Below are positions 39,149-47,870 of a stretch of DNA of 64,000 nt, in pieces. The notes under the pieces are model-generated. The model saw nothing but the letters and a program-made list of their open reading frames with translations. It was not told the DNA's origin and searched no databases. Source of the DNA: Streptomyces sp. CB01201 (lineage in GTDB: Bacteria; Actinomycetota; Actinomycetes; Streptomycetales; Streptomycetaceae); assembly GCF_002803085.1 (NCBI RefSeq), contig NZ_NNBJ01000002.1:313561-377560 (forward strand). Direction: 5' to 3'. Numbering within the stretch: the first letter of the stretch is position 1; each line of letters begins with the position of its first letter. The position numbers and the translations under genes were made by a program.

Positions 39149-41128
39149 ATGAGCGAGAAGTCCGGGGCCGTGACCGATCCGTCGCGGACCATGATCGAGT
39201 CAGTACTCGTCGCCAACCGGGGCGAGATAGCCTGCCGCGTCTTCCGCACCTGCCGTGACCTGGGCATGGCGACCGTCGCCGTCTTCTCGGACGCCGACGC
39301 GGGCGCCCTGCACGTACGGGAGGCGGACACGGCCGTACGGCTGCCGGGGGCCGCGCCCGCCGAGACCTATCTGCGCGGCGACCTCATCGTGAAGGCCGCA
39401 CTCGCCGCCGGCGCCGACGCGGTGCACCCGGGGTACGGCTTCCTCTCCGAGAACGCCGACTTCGCGCGGGCGGTCATCGGCGCCGGGCTCGTCTGGATCG
39501 GGCCGCCGCCCGAGGCCATCGAGGCGATGGCGTCCAAGACCCGCGCCAAGGAACTCATGGGTCTGCCGCCCCTGGACCTCGCCGACGTCACCGAGGCCGA
39601 CCTCCCGCTGCTCATCAAGGCCACGGCGGGCGGCGGCGGCCGCGGCATGCGCGTGGTGCGCCAACTGACGGAACTGGAAGGCGAGTTGACGGCCGCCCGG
39701 GCCGAGGCGCTCGGTGCGTTCGGCGACGGGGACGTGTTCGTCGAGCCGTACATCGAGGGCGGGCGCCATGTCGAGGTGCAGATCCTCGCCGACGCCCACG
39801 GCACGATCTGGGTCCTCGGCACCCGCGACTGCTCCCTCCAGCGCCGCCACCAGAAGGTCATCGAGGAGGCTCCGGCGCCCGGGCTCGGCCCGGAACTGAC
39901 CGACGAGCTGTACGCCCTGGCCGTACGGGCCGCGAAGGCCACCGAGTACCGGGGGGCCGGGACCGTGGAGTTCCTGGTCGCGGACGGCAGGGCCCACTTC
40001 CTGGAGATGAACACCCGCCTCCAGGTCGAACACCCCGTCACGGAGGCCGTGTTCGGCGTCGATCTGGTCGCCCTCCAGCTCCGCGTCGCCGAGGGCGCCG
40101 CCCTCGCGGCCACCCCGCCCGCCCCGCACGGCCACGCCATCGAGGCCCGCCTGTACGCCGAGGATCCGGCCGCCGACTGGGCGCCCCAGACCGGCACCAT
40201 CCATCAACTGGCTGTCGACGGAGCCCGGTTGGACCAGGGATATGCGGCCGGGGACACCGTCGGCGTGCACTACGACCCCATGCTCGCCAAGGCGGTCGTC
40301 CACGCCCCCACCCGCGCCGAAGCCGCCCGGAAGCTGGCCCGCGCCCTGGAACGTGCCCGCATCCACGGTCCGGTCACCAACCGCGACCTGCTCGTACGCT
40401 CCCTGCGCCACTCCGACTTCGCGGACCTCGCGGGCCACCCCGGCTCCGCGGACCCCGCAGGCCGGCCCGGCGGTGCCGGTCTCGACGCGGCCCGCCTGGA
40501 CACCGGCTTCTACGACCGCAACCTTCCCGGGCTCACCGCCCCGCTGCCCGGTGCGCCGTACGCGGCCCTCGCCGCGGCGCTGGCGGACGCGGCGGCGCGG
40601 GGCGGCCGGTTCGGTGGCGGCTGGCGCAATGTGCCGTCGCAGCCGCAGGTCAAACGGTACGGCGACCATGAGGTCCGCTACCGCCTCACCCGCCGCGGCC
40701 TCGAAGCCGACGCCCATCCGCGGGTCCGCCTCGACGCGGCCGCACCCGACCGCGTACGCCTCGAAATCAACGGCGTGACACGGGAGTTCGCCGTATCGAG
40801 GTACGGCGACACGGTCTACGTCGACACCGCGTCGGGATGCCACACCCTCACAGCCCACCCGCGTTTCACCGACCCCAGCGACCTGGTCGCCCCCGGCTCG
40901 CTGCTCGCCCCCATGCCGGGGGTCGTCGTGCGGGTCGCCGACGGGGTCGAGGAGGGCTGCCGCGTCCACGCGGGACAGCCGCTGCTCTGGCTGGAGGCCA
41001 TGAAGATGGAGCACCGCGTCGTCGCTCCGGCCTCCGGCACGCTCACCGCGCTCCACGCCGCACCCGGCCGCCAGGTCGAGGTCGGTGCCCTGCTCGCCGT
41101 TGTCGCATCGGAGGACGAAGAAGCATGA
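39149..41128 (+). CDS. Acyl-CoA carboxylase alpha subunit (biotin carboxylase and biotin carrier)
   Basis: 659 residues. Biotin carboxylase: VLVANRGEIACRVFRTCRDLG, HPGYGFLSENADFA, ATP-grasp glycine loop KATAGGGGRGMRVVR, HVEVQILAD, RDCSLQRRHQKVIEEAPA, FLEMNTRLQVEHPVTE. The C-terminal biotinyl domain has EAMKMEH with the biotinylated Lys at about residue 619. Compared with homologues, the stretch between AKELM and the glycine loop (AKELMGLPPLDLADVTEADLP) seems about six residues short, around the usual AAGVPVLP. ATG 39149 is chosen (GAGGG 3 nt upstream); ATG 39191 would begin MIESVLVANRGE like many homologues. Confidence 0.93.
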   Translation: MSEKSGAVTDPSRTMIESVLVANRGEIACRVFRTCRDLGMATVAVFSDADAGALHVREADTAVRLPGAAPAETYLRGDLIVKAALAAGADAVHPGYGFLSENADFARAVIGAGLVWIGPPPEAIEAMASKTRAKELMGLPPLDLADVTEADLPLLIKATAGGGGRGMRVVRQLTELEGELTAARAEALGAFGDGDVFVEPYIEGGRHVEVQILADAHGTIWVLGTRDCSLQRRHQKVIEEAPAPGLGPELTDELYALAVRAAKATEYRGAGTVEFLVADGRAHFLEMNTRLQVEHPVTEAVFGVDLVALQLRVAEGAALAATPPAPHGHAIEARLYAEDPAADWAPQTGTIHQLAVDGARLDQGYAAGDTVGVHYDPMLAKAVVHAPTRAEAARKLARALERARIHGPVTNRDLLVRSLRHSDFADLAGHPGSADPAGRPGGAGLDAARLDTGFYDRNLPGLTAPLPGAPYAALAAALADAAARGGRFGGGWRNVPSQPQVKRYGDHEVRYRLTRRGLEADAHPRVRLDAAAPDRVRLEINGVTREFAVSRYGDTVYVDTASGCHTLTAHPRFTDPSDLVAPGSLLAPMPGVVVRVADGVEEGCRVHAGQPLLWLEAMKMEHRVVAPASGTLTALHAAPGRQVEVGALLAVVASEDEEA

Positions 41129-42258
41129 GCGGTGTCATCGAAAGCCAGGAGAACAAGGACCTGCGGGCGGCCGTCGCCGCGCTCGGCGCCCGGCACGGGC
41201 GCGGCTTCGACCGCGCGGCCCTGTGGTCGGAGGCCGCCAAGCTCGGCTACCTCGGCGTCAACCTGCCCGAGGCGTACGGCGGCGGGGGCGGCGGCATGGC
41301 CGAACTGTCCATCGTGCTCGAAGAGTTGGGCTCGGCCGGCTGTCCGCTCCTGATGATGGTGGTCTCGCCCGCCATCTGCGGCACGGTCATCGCCCGCTTC
41401 GGCACCGAGGAGCAGAAGCGGGCCTGGCTGCCGGGCCTCGCCGACGGCACGCTCACCATGGCGTTCGGCATCACCGAGCCCGACGCCGGCTCCAACTCGC
41501 ACCGCATCACCACCACCGCCCGGCGCGACGGCGACGGCTGGATCCTGAACGGCCGCAAGGTCTTCATCTCCGGCGTCGACATAGCGGACGCGACCCTCAT
41601 CGTCGGCCGCACCGAAGACGCACGCACCGGCAGCCTCAAGCCCTGTCTCTTCATCGTCCCGCGCGACACCCCGGGCTTCCAGCGCTCACGGATCGACATG
41701 GAACTCCACGCGGCGGAGAAGCAGTTCGAGCTGGTCCTCGACGATGTGCGGCTGCCCGCCGAGTCCCTCGTCGGCGACGAGGACGCGGGCCTGCTCCAGC
41801 TGTTCGCGGGACTCAACCCCGAGCGGATCATGACGGCCGCGTTCGCGATCGGCATGGGCCGCTACGCGCTGGCCAAGGCCGTCGACTACGCCACGACCCG
41901 GCAGGTGTGGAAGCTGCCCATCGGCGGCCACCAGGCCATCGCCCACCCGCTCGCCCAGGCGCACATCGAGCTGGAGCTGGCCCGTCTGATGATGCAGAAG
42001 GCGGCCGCGCTGTACGACGCGGGCGACGACATCGGGGCCGGAGAGGCCGCCAACATGGCCAAGTACGCGGCCGCCGAGGCCTGTGTGAAGGCCGTCGACC
42101 AGGCCGTCCACACCCTCGGCGGCAACGGCCTGACCCGCGAGTACGGGCTCGCCTCGCTCATCACGGCCGCCCGGGTGGCCAGGATCGCGCCGGTCAGCCG
42201 CGAAATGATCCTCAACTACGTCTCCCACCAGTCCCTGGGTCTGCCCAAGTCGTACTAG
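41125..42258 (+). CDS. Acyl-CoA dehydrogenase
   Basis: 377 residues, ATGA overlap with the carboxylase gene. FAD-dependent alpha,beta-dehydrogenase: LGYLGVNLPEAYGGGGGGMAEL, MAFGITEPDAGSNSHRI (FAD/substrate signature), GRKVFISGVDIADATLIVGR, and AVHTLGGNGLTREYGLASLITAARVARIAPVSREMILNYVS at the end. The catalytic base, usually Glu in the C-terminal domain, is in the LTREYGL region. Substrate chain is not readable, but the neighbouring ligase and carboxylase suggest branched or aromatic acyl-CoAs. Confidence 0.95.
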   Translation: MSGVIESQENKDLRAAVAALGARHGRGFDRAALWSEAAKLGYLGVNLPEAYGGGGGGMAELSIVLEELGSAGCPLLMMVVSPAICGTVIARFGTEEQKRAWLPGLADGTLTMAFGITEPDAGSNSHRITTTARRDGDGWILNGRKVFISGVDIADATLIVGRTEDARTGSLKPCLFIVPRDTPGFQRSRIDMELHAAEKQFELVLDDVRLPAESLVGDEDAGLLQLFAGLNPERIMTAAFAIGMGRYALAKAVDYATTRQVWKLPIGGHQAIAHPLAQAHIELELARLMMQKAAALYDAGDDIGAGEAANMAKYAAAEACVKAVDQAVHTLGGNGLTREYGLASLITAARVARIAPVSREMILNYVSHQSLGLPKSY

Positions 42259-42326
42259 CCACCTGCGGGGTGCGTGCCGTCCCCGAGTCTCGACAAGTCC
42301 GCCCAGCCGTACTAGGAGACCCCTCC

Positions 42327-44042
42327 ATGGACTCCCCTGCCGTTCCCGCGCCCAGCGCGCCCCGCGTCTTCCGCAGCGAGTACGCCGATGTCGCCGTCGT
42401 CGACGAGCCCATCCACGAAGCGGTCCTCACCCGCTCGACCGCCGCCCACGCCGACACCGCCGCCCTCGTCGACGCGGCGGACCCGAGCGGCGCGACCACC
42501 GTCACCTATGGCCAACTCGACGTCTGGCACCGCGGGTTGGCGGGCGCCCTTGTGGCGTCCGGGCTACGCAAGGGCGATGTCCTCGCCCTGCACAGCCCCA
42601 ACTCGGTCCTCTATCCGGTGGTGTTCTACGGGGCGACCCGGGCCGGGGCCGCCGTCACCACCGTCCATCCGCTCAGCACGCCCGAGGAGTTCGCCAAGCA
42701 GCTCGGCGACTGTTCGGCGCGCTGGATCGTGACCGTCTCCCCGCTCCTGGAGACCGCCCGCCGCGCAGCCGAACTCGTCGGCGGCATACGGGAGATATTC
42801 GTCTGCGACCGCGCCGAGGGCCACCGCTCCGTCGTCCACGACCTGCTGAACACCGACGCCGCCGAGCCGGCCGTCGCCTTCGACCCGGCCGAGGACATCG
42901 CCGTGCTGCCGTACTCGTCGGGCACCACCGGCGTCCCCAAGGGCGTCATGCTGACCCACCGCAACATCGCCACCAACCTCGCCCAGCTCCACCCGCTGGT
43001 CCCGATGGTGCCGGGCGACCGCATCCTGGCGGTCCTGCCGTTCTTCCACATCTACGGCATGACCGCGCTCATGAACGCGCCGCTGCGCTGCGGCGCCACC
43101 GTCGTGGTGCTGCCCCGCTTCGACCTCGACCAGTTCCTCGGCGCCATCGAGAAGCACCGCATCACCGGCCTGTACGTCGCCCCGCCCGTGGTGCTCGCCC
43201 TGGCCAAGCATCCGGCGGTCGCGCAGTACGACCTGTCGTCCCTGGAGTACATCGTCAGCGCCGCGGCCCCGCTCGACTCCCGCCTTGCGGCGGCCTGTTC
43301 GGCCCGGCTGGGGCTGCCGCCGGTGCGCCAGGCCTACGGCATGACCGAGCTGTCGCCCGGCACCCACACCGTCCCGCTGGCCGCCCGCAACCCCCCGCCC
43401 GGCGCGGTCGGCAAGCTCCTGCCGTCCACCGAGATGCGCATCCTGCGCCTGGACGACCCGGCCCGCGACGCCGGGCCCGGCGAGGAGGGCGAGGTCGCGA
43501 TCCGCGGCCCCCAGGTCATGAAGGGCTACCTCGGCCGGCCCGGGGAGACCGCCGGCATGATCGACGCGGACGGCTGGGTGCACACCGGCGATGTCGGCCG
43601 CGTGGACGAGGACGGCTGGCTGTACGTCGTCGACCGGGTCAAGGAACTCATCAAGTACAAGGGCTTCCAAGTGGCCCCCGCCGACCTGGAGGCGCTCCTG
43701 CTCACCCACCCCGCCATAGCGGACGCGGCCGTCATCGGCGTGTACGACGCGGACGGCAACGAGGTGCCCAAGGCCTTCGTCGTCCGCCAGGCGGGGGCGC
43801 CCGACCTGGACGCGGACGAGGTGACGGCGTACGTCGCCGAACGCGTCGCCCCGTACAAGAAGATCCGCCGGGTGGAGTTCGTCGCGACCGTGCCCCGGGC
43901 CGCGTCCGGCAAGATCCTGCGGCGGGAACTGCGGCAGCGCGAGAAGGACCGGGCAGGATTGGAGAGCATGAACGGACAGGTGGAGGCGGACGTGGAGCCA
44001 CGGAGCGCACCGGACGTGGGCCGGCGGGAGGGGCGGGCATGA
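42327..44042 (+). CDS. 4-coumarate:CoA ligase-like AMP-forming acyl-CoA ligase
   Basis: 571 residues, ATG with AGGAGA 8 nt upstream. Adenylate-forming ligase: LPYSSGTTGVPKGVMLTHRNI (P-loop), LPFFHIYGM, AAPLDSRLAAACSARLG, QAYGMTELSPGTH, WVHTGDVGRVDEDGWLYVVDRVKELIKYKGFQVAPADLE and PRAASGKILRRELR (catalytic Lys). The overall pattern is that of the 4-coumarate/cinnamate:CoA ligases known in Streptomyces. The last 30 residues after the ligase fold are extra and Arg/Glu-rich. It activates the acid that feeds the dehydrogenase, hydratase and carboxylase encoded around it. Exact acid unknown. Confidence 0.92.
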   Translation: MDSPAVPAPSAPRVFRSEYADVAVVDEPIHEAVLTRSTAAHADTAALVDAADPSGATTVTYGQLDVWHRGLAGALVASGLRKGDVLALHSPNSVLYPVVFYGATRAGAAVTTVHPLSTPEEFAKQLGDCSARWIVTVSPLLETARRAAELVGGIREIFVCDRAEGHRSVVHDLLNTDAAEPAVAFDPAEDIAVLPYSSGTTGVPKGVMLTHRNIATNLAQLHPLVPMVPGDRILAVLPFFHIYGMTALMNAPLRCGATVVVLPRFDLDQFLGAIEKHRITGLYVAPPVVLALAKHPAVAQYDLSSLEYIVSAAAPLDSRLAAACSARLGLPPVRQAYGMTELSPGTHTVPLAARNPPPGAVGKLLPSTEMRILRLDDPARDAGPGEEGEVAIRGPQVMKGYLGRPGETAGMIDADGWVHTGDVGRVDEDGWLYVVDRVKELIKYKGFQVAPADLEALLLTHPAIADAAVIGVYDADGNEVPKAFVVRQAGAPDLDADEVTAYVAERVAPYKKIRRVEFVATVPRAASGKILRRELRQREKDRAGLESMNGQVEADVEPRSAPDVGRREGRA

Positions 44043-44782
44043 CGGGGCCGACACTCATCAGGGAGGCCCACGAGCGGGGGATCGCCACCCTCACCCTGGA
44101 CTCTCCCGCCAACCGCAACGCCCTGTCGGCGGCCCTGGTGGCCGAGCTCGGCACGGCCCTCGCGCGCTGCGCGGGCGATCCGGGCGTACGGGCCGTGCTG
44201 CTCACCCACACCGGCAACACCTTCTGCGCGGGCGCCGACCTGAAGGCCCCGCCGGACCCGGAAGCCTTCGTCGCCCTGATGCGTACGGTGGTGGAGCTGC
44301 GCAAACCGGTCGTGGCGCGGGTGACGGGACATGTCCGCGCGGGCGGCCTCGGCCTGCTCGCGGCCTGCGACATCGCGGTCGCCGGGCCCGGCTCCTCGTA
44401 CGCGTTCACCGAGGCGCGGCTCGGCCTCGCCCCGGCGGTGATCTCGATGCCGGTGCTGCCCCGCATGGACCCGCGCGCGGCGAGCCGCTACTACCTCACG
44501 GGTGAGCGGTTCGACGCGGCGGAGGCGGCCCGCACCGGGCTGGTGACCCTGGCCGCCGACGACGTGGACGCGGCCCTCGAACCGGTCCTCGACGGGCTGC
44601 GCCGGTCCTCGCCCGAGGGCCTGGCCGCGTCGAAGGCTCTGGTCGCGGCTACCGTGTCGGAGACCTTCGACCGCTGGTCGAAGGAGCTGACCGCGCGCTC
44701 GGCGTCCCTCTTCGCCTCCGCAGAGGCGCGGGAGGGAGTGACGGCCTTCCTCGAACGACGGGACCCCGCATGGGTGTTGTGA
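44039..44782 (+). CDS. Enoyl-CoA hydratase/isomerase family protein
   Basis: 247 residues, ATGA overlap with the ligase gene. Crotonase fold: LTLDSPANRNALSAALVAELGTAL, VLLTHTGNTFCAGADLKAPP (oxyanion-hole loop), VARVTGHVRAGGLGLLAACDIAVAGPGSSYAFTEARLGLAPA. The usual catalytic Glu in GGG-E is here RAGGLGLL, so the first glutamate of canonical hydratases is not where expected, while TEARLGL supplies the second. It may be a hydratase with altered chemistry, an isomerase or a lyase. Confidence 0.9.
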   Translation: MTGPTLIREAHERGIATLTLDSPANRNALSAALVAELGTALARCAGDPGVRAVLLTHTGNTFCAGADLKAPPDPEAFVALMRTVVELRKPVVARVTGHVRAGGLGLLAACDIAVAGPGSSYAFTEARLGLAPAVISMPVLPRMDPRAASRYYLTGERFDAAEAARTGLVTLAADDVDAALEPVLDGLRRSSPEGLAASKALVAATVSETFDRWSKELTARSASLFASAEAREGVTAFLERRDPAWVL

Positions 44783-45357
44783 CCCCACCGAAGACCCCGA
44801 AGCAGGACCGCAGCCGGGCCACCCGGCAGCGCCTGCTGGAAGCCGCGGTGTCGTGTCTGGCCGAGCACGGCTGGGCGGGCTCGACGGTGTCCGTGGTCGC
44901 CGAGCGGGCCGGGGTCTCGCGGGGCGCGGCCCAGCACCACTTCCCGACCCGGGAGGACCTGTTCACGGCGGCGGTCGAATACGTCGCCGAGCAACGCTCC
45001 TTCGCGCTGCGGGCGTTGGACCGGAGCGACCGGCGGGAGGTCGTGGCCGGGCTCGTCGGCCTGTACACGGGCCCGCTGTTCCGGGCCGCGCTGCACCTGT
45101 GGGTGGCGGCCGCCAACGAGCCGCAGCTGCACGCGCGGGTGACCGACCTGGAGGCGAAGGTGGGCCGCGAATCGCACCGCATCGCCGTGGAACTCCTGGG
45201 CGCCGACGAGTCGGTGCCGGGCGTACGCGAGACGGTGCAGGGCTTCCTCGACATGGCCCGGGGCCTCGGCCTCGCGAATCTGCTCACCGACGACGCGGCC
45301 CGCCGGGAGCGGGTGGTGGCCCAGTGGGCGGTGCTGCTGGACGAGGCGCTGGCCTGA
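44770..45357 (+). CDS. TetR-family transcriptional regulator
   Basis: 195 residues. N-terminal helix-turn-helix: TRQRLLEAAVSCLAEHGWAGSTVSVVAERAGVSRGAAQHHFPTREDLF. The C-terminal ligand domain is helical (LHLWVAAANEPQLHARVTDLEAKVG). It overlaps the hydratase gene by 13 bp and closes the operon. It probably represses the cluster through the dyad at 34592 and responds to an acyl-CoA intermediate (inference from similar clusters). Confidence 0.94.
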   Translation: MGVVTPPKTPKQDRSRATRQRLLEAAVSCLAEHGWAGSTVSVVAERAGVSRGAAQHHFPTREDLFTAAVEYVAEQRSFALRALDRSDRREVVAGLVGLYTGPLFRAALHLWVAAANEPQLHARVTDLEAKVGRESHRIAVELLGADESVPGVRETVQGFLDMARGLGLANLLTDDAARRERVVAQWAVLLDEALA

Positions 45358-45399
45358 TACCGCGGTGCTGCTCGACGAGGCGCCGGTCCGACACGGCGA

Positions 45400-45432
45400 A
45401 CGGCCGGCCCCGGGTGACCCGGGACCGGCCGT
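45400..45432. terminator. Bidirectional hairpin terminator between TetR gene and rodlin
   Basis: ACGGCCGG-c-CCCGGG-tga-CCCGGG-a-CCGGCCGT forms a long stem with one mismatch pair. It lies 43 bp after the TetR stop and 19 bp after the rodlin stop of the opposite strand. Confidence 0.8.
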
Positions 45433-45450
45433 CGTTCAGGCTGGTGGTGC

Positions 45451-45861
45451 TCAGCCGTTGCCCACACCGTTGCCGGAGAGGACCGGGATGCTGTCCAGGA
45501 TGTGCGACAGCGGCTCGTCGCCCTTGGCCTGGGTCGAGTTCTCGGTGCACTGCTGGTTCTGCGGGGCCGAGAGGATCGGCACGTCCTGGAGAACGGTGAC
45601 CGGCACCAGGCCGACGAGGGAGGCCAGGTTGGCCTTGACCGGGACGCCGGCGCAGAGCTTGTTCAGGGAACCCGAGACCAGGGTCATCTGGGGGCTCATG
45701 TCGCCCTCGGTCTTCGCGTTGCCGAAGGCCTGCTCGCTGCCGTTGCCGCTGAGCGACGTCGTACCGGCGTCGTCCCCGATCGCCATCGCCTGCGGCGCGG
45801 CCATCATCGCGACACCGGAAACGGCTGCGGCGACGGCTGCGGCCGACCACAACTTCTGCAT
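45451..45861 (-). CDS. rdl: Rodlin (rodlet-layer protein) 1
   Basis: 136 residues. Signal peptide ends APQAMA (about residue 27). The mature part has the rodlin pattern: [61 protein letters not shown] and [32 protein letters not shown], with two cysteines. Rodlins organise chaplin fibrils into rodlets on aerial hyphae and spores. Two rodlins (RdlA, RdlB) are the known set in S. coelicolor. The gene is on the minus strand and ends at the shared terminator. Confidence 0.96.
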   Translation of the reverse strand: MQKLWSAAAVAAAVSGVAMMAAPQAMAIGDDAGTTSLSGNGSEQAFGNAKTEGDMSPQMTLVSGSLNKLCAGVPVKANLASLVGLVPVTVLQDVPILSAPQNQQCTENSTQAKGDEPLSHILDSIPVLSGNGVGNG

Positions 45862-46019
45862 GTCTACTCCTGTTGGTCTGATTCCACTGACGGGGATCTG
45901 TGAAGAGAAACGGAAAGAATCTCTTTAAGTTGCGCCCTGTCCCCCGGACAGAGCATTGCGGAATTCAAATCCGCTCGGCCGTGGTATTAGGCAGTCACCA
46001 CGACCGATGGTGAGGAAAC

Positions 46020-46214
46020 ATGACTGAGACGCAGGGTGCCTGGCGCCGGCAGACTTTCATCCCGATCACCCGTCGACGATTCGAGAGCGAGGCGGCGGCC
46101 GAACCCCTCTACGCGGAACTGGTGCGTTCCTGGGCCGCACAAGGGCGTACGGTGCCCGGCCGTCCCGACTGGGAATGGAACGAACTGGTCAACGGTTCCT
46201 GCTGGCCGGCGTGA
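46020..46214 (+). CDS. Small hypothetical protein (64 aa)
   Basis: 64 residues, ATG with GTGAGGAAAC immediately upstream, a strong ribosome-binding site, so the gene looks real. The sequence (MTETQGAWRRQTFIPITRRR, then EPLYAELVRSWAAQGRT and a Trp-rich tail DWEWNELVNG) has no signal peptide or membrane helix. It is basic near the front with three Trp near the end. It lies between two rodlin genes that point the other way, converging on rodlin 2. I do not recognise the family. Confidence 0.6.
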   Translation: MTETQGAWRRQTFIPITRRRFESEAAAEPLYAELVRSWAAQGRTVPGRPDWEWNELVNGSCWPA

Positions 46215-46284
46215 AATCAGGGCCGAATTGTTCGGCCTGCCGCCCGGAGTCAGGTAATGCCAAGCAAGTCCAAGCAAGGCAAAA

Positions 46285-46318
46285 GGCCGGATCGCCGGAA
46301 TTCACCGGCGATCCGGCC
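46285..46318 (-). terminator. Rho-independent terminator of rodlin 2
   Basis: Perfect 14-bp stem GGCCGGATCGCCGG with loop AATTCA. On the minus strand it is followed by TTTT (plus-strand AAAA at 46281-46284). It is 69 bp after the rodlin 2 stop and could also stop the small convergent gene. Confidence 0.88.
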
Positions 46319-46386
46319 GTTGGAAATCAGGGTGCCGGACCACCGAAGGGATTGACAGCGGTCCGGCTGTCCTGGGAACCCTGGTC

Positions 46387-46800
46387 TCAGTGGTTCGCGG
46401 CGCCGTTGCCGGAGAGCACCGGGATGTTGTCCAGGATGTGCGAGAGCGGCTCGTCGCCCTTGGCCTGGGTCGAGTTCTCGGTGCACTGCTGGGTCTGCGG
46501 CGCGGAGAGGATCGGCACGTCCTGGAGCACGGTGACCGGCACGAGACCCACGAGGGAGGCCAGGTTCGCCTTGGCCGGCAGGGCGATGCAGGGCTTGTTG
46601 AACGAGCCCTGGATCAGACCGATCTGCGGGCTCATGTTGCCGTACGTGGAGGAGTTCCCGTACGCCTGCATCGCGCCGTTGCCGCTGACAGAACTGGTGC
46701 CGCCGTCATTTCCGATCGCCATCGCCTGCGGCGCCATCGCCGCGGTTGCGCCGACGACGGACACGCCGACGGCTGCTGCCGCCATAGCCTTCTTGATCAC
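46387..46800 (-). CDS. rdl: Rodlin 2
   Basis: 137 residues, signal peptide to APQAMA. Rodlin core: [95 protein letters not shown]; both cysteines conserved. The N-terminal mature part is the most divergent of the three (Ala-Met-Gln-Ala-Tyr, Ser-Thr-Tyr). It is divergent from rodlin 3 across 344 bp, the same head-to-head arrangement known for rdlA/rdlB. Confidence 0.96.
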   Translation of the reverse strand: MIKKAMAAAAVGVSVVGATAAMAPQAMAIGNDGGTSSVSGNGAMQAYGNSSTYGNMSPQIGLIQGSFNKPCIALPAKANLASLVGLVPVTVLQDVPILSAPQTQQCTENSTQAKGDEPLSHILDNIPVLSGNGAANH

Positions 46801-47144
46801 GGTGGTCCCTTTCTGGTGGATGCCCCGTACGGAGCCACCTGCCCAACCGGTCCCATGGTGTTTTGGTTTCTGCCGTTCACTCTTTCGGCCGTACGAAAAT
46901 GCGACCTTCCGGGTTCCTGTGGCGATTCCGGGCTGGGATTATATGGAGAACCGACCGCAACTTTACGGCGTTGTGTTCGGGATGGCGTTCGGGGCATTGT
47001 TCGGCATCCTGACGCCTCTTGGGGAACCGTTCGGGTGAAGCGCCGGAACCAAACCAGTGCGGCGAAGTTGACCAGGCAGTAGTACGGCGCAGTGGAATAA
47101 GAGCGCGGTACTGCACGTGCTCTCCACCAAGAAAAGGGAAGACC
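46801..47144. promoter_or_regulatory. Divergent rodlin promoter region
   Basis: 344 bp between rodlin 2 (minus) and rodlin 3 (plus), of lower G+C than its surroundings. It should hold both promoters, as in the rdlA/rdlB intergenic region. Two local TTCGGG-type direct repeats are visible (46977-47005). Shine-Dalgarno sequences are good on both sides (AAGGGAAG at 47133). No confident -10/-35 was assigned. Confidence 0.5.
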
Positions 47145-47558
47145 ATGCTCAAGAAGGTTATGGCCGCGTCCGCTGCCACCGTTTCGCTCGTCGGCGCCTC
47201 CGCCATGCTGGCCGCCCCGGCCATGGCCATCGGCGACCACGGCGGCACGACCTCGCTCAGCGGCAACGGCGCGAAGCAGGCCTTCGGCAACTCGAAGACC
47301 GACGGCGACATGAGCCCCCAGCTGTCCCTGGTCCAGGGCACGCTGAACAAGCCCTGCCTCGGTGTTCCGGTCAAGGCCAACCTCGCGTCCCTCGTCGGCC
47401 TGGTGCCGGTCACCGTGCTCCAGGACGTGCCGGTCCTCTCGGCCCCGCAGAACCAGCAGTGCACCGAGAACTCGACGCAGGCCAAGGGCGACGAGCCGCT
47501 GTCGCACATCCTGGACCAGATCCCGGTCCTGTCCGGCAACGGTGCCGCGAACGGCTGA
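47145..47558 (+). CDS. rdl: Rodlin 3
   Basis: 137 residues, ATG with AAGGGAAG 5 nt upstream. Signal peptide ends AAPAMA. Core: [96 protein letters not shown]. It is closer to rodlin 1 than to rodlin 2 in the mature N-terminal half. It ends with a strong terminator and is followed by chaplin genes on the same strand. Confidence 0.96.
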   Translation: MLKKVMAASAATVSLVGASAMLAAPAMAIGDHGGTTSLSGNGAKQAFGNSKTDGDMSPQLSLVQGTLNKPCLGVPVKANLASLVGLVPVTVLQDVPVLSAPQNQQCTENSTQAKGDEPLSHILDQIPVLSGNGAANG

Positions 47559-47573
47559 GCTCGTACGTAGCCG

Positions 47574-47623
47574 CTCGGGCTGCCGCGGTCCCTTTCGGGG
47601 GGCCGGGGTGGCCCGAGTTTTTT
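47574..47623 (+). terminator. Rho-independent terminator of rodlin 3
   Basis: CTCGGGC (47574-47580) pairs with GCCCGAG (47611-47617) with imperfect inner pairing, followed by TTTTTT. It is 15 bp past the rodlin stop. The remaining 250 bp to the chaplin show no other element I can support. Confidence 0.8.
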
Positions 47624-47870
47624 GTGCCCCGCACGTTTCGGCGAATCCCCGAATCGGGGAAAGCGCGTAAGCGTGCAAGGCGTTGCCTCAGTGCAAGGCG
47701 TTACCTCCTGCCATTTGGGTGAGTAACCCGGCAGGGCACTTCCCCTTCGGTTTCCTTTGACTGGATCAGTCGTTACCACGTTGTCAGCGGCTCCTTGGGC
47801 GAAAGCTCTGGCAACGCGCCGTGAGCAACGACTGGTTGCGCGACTTTTTGACTGAGGGAAGGAAACCCAC

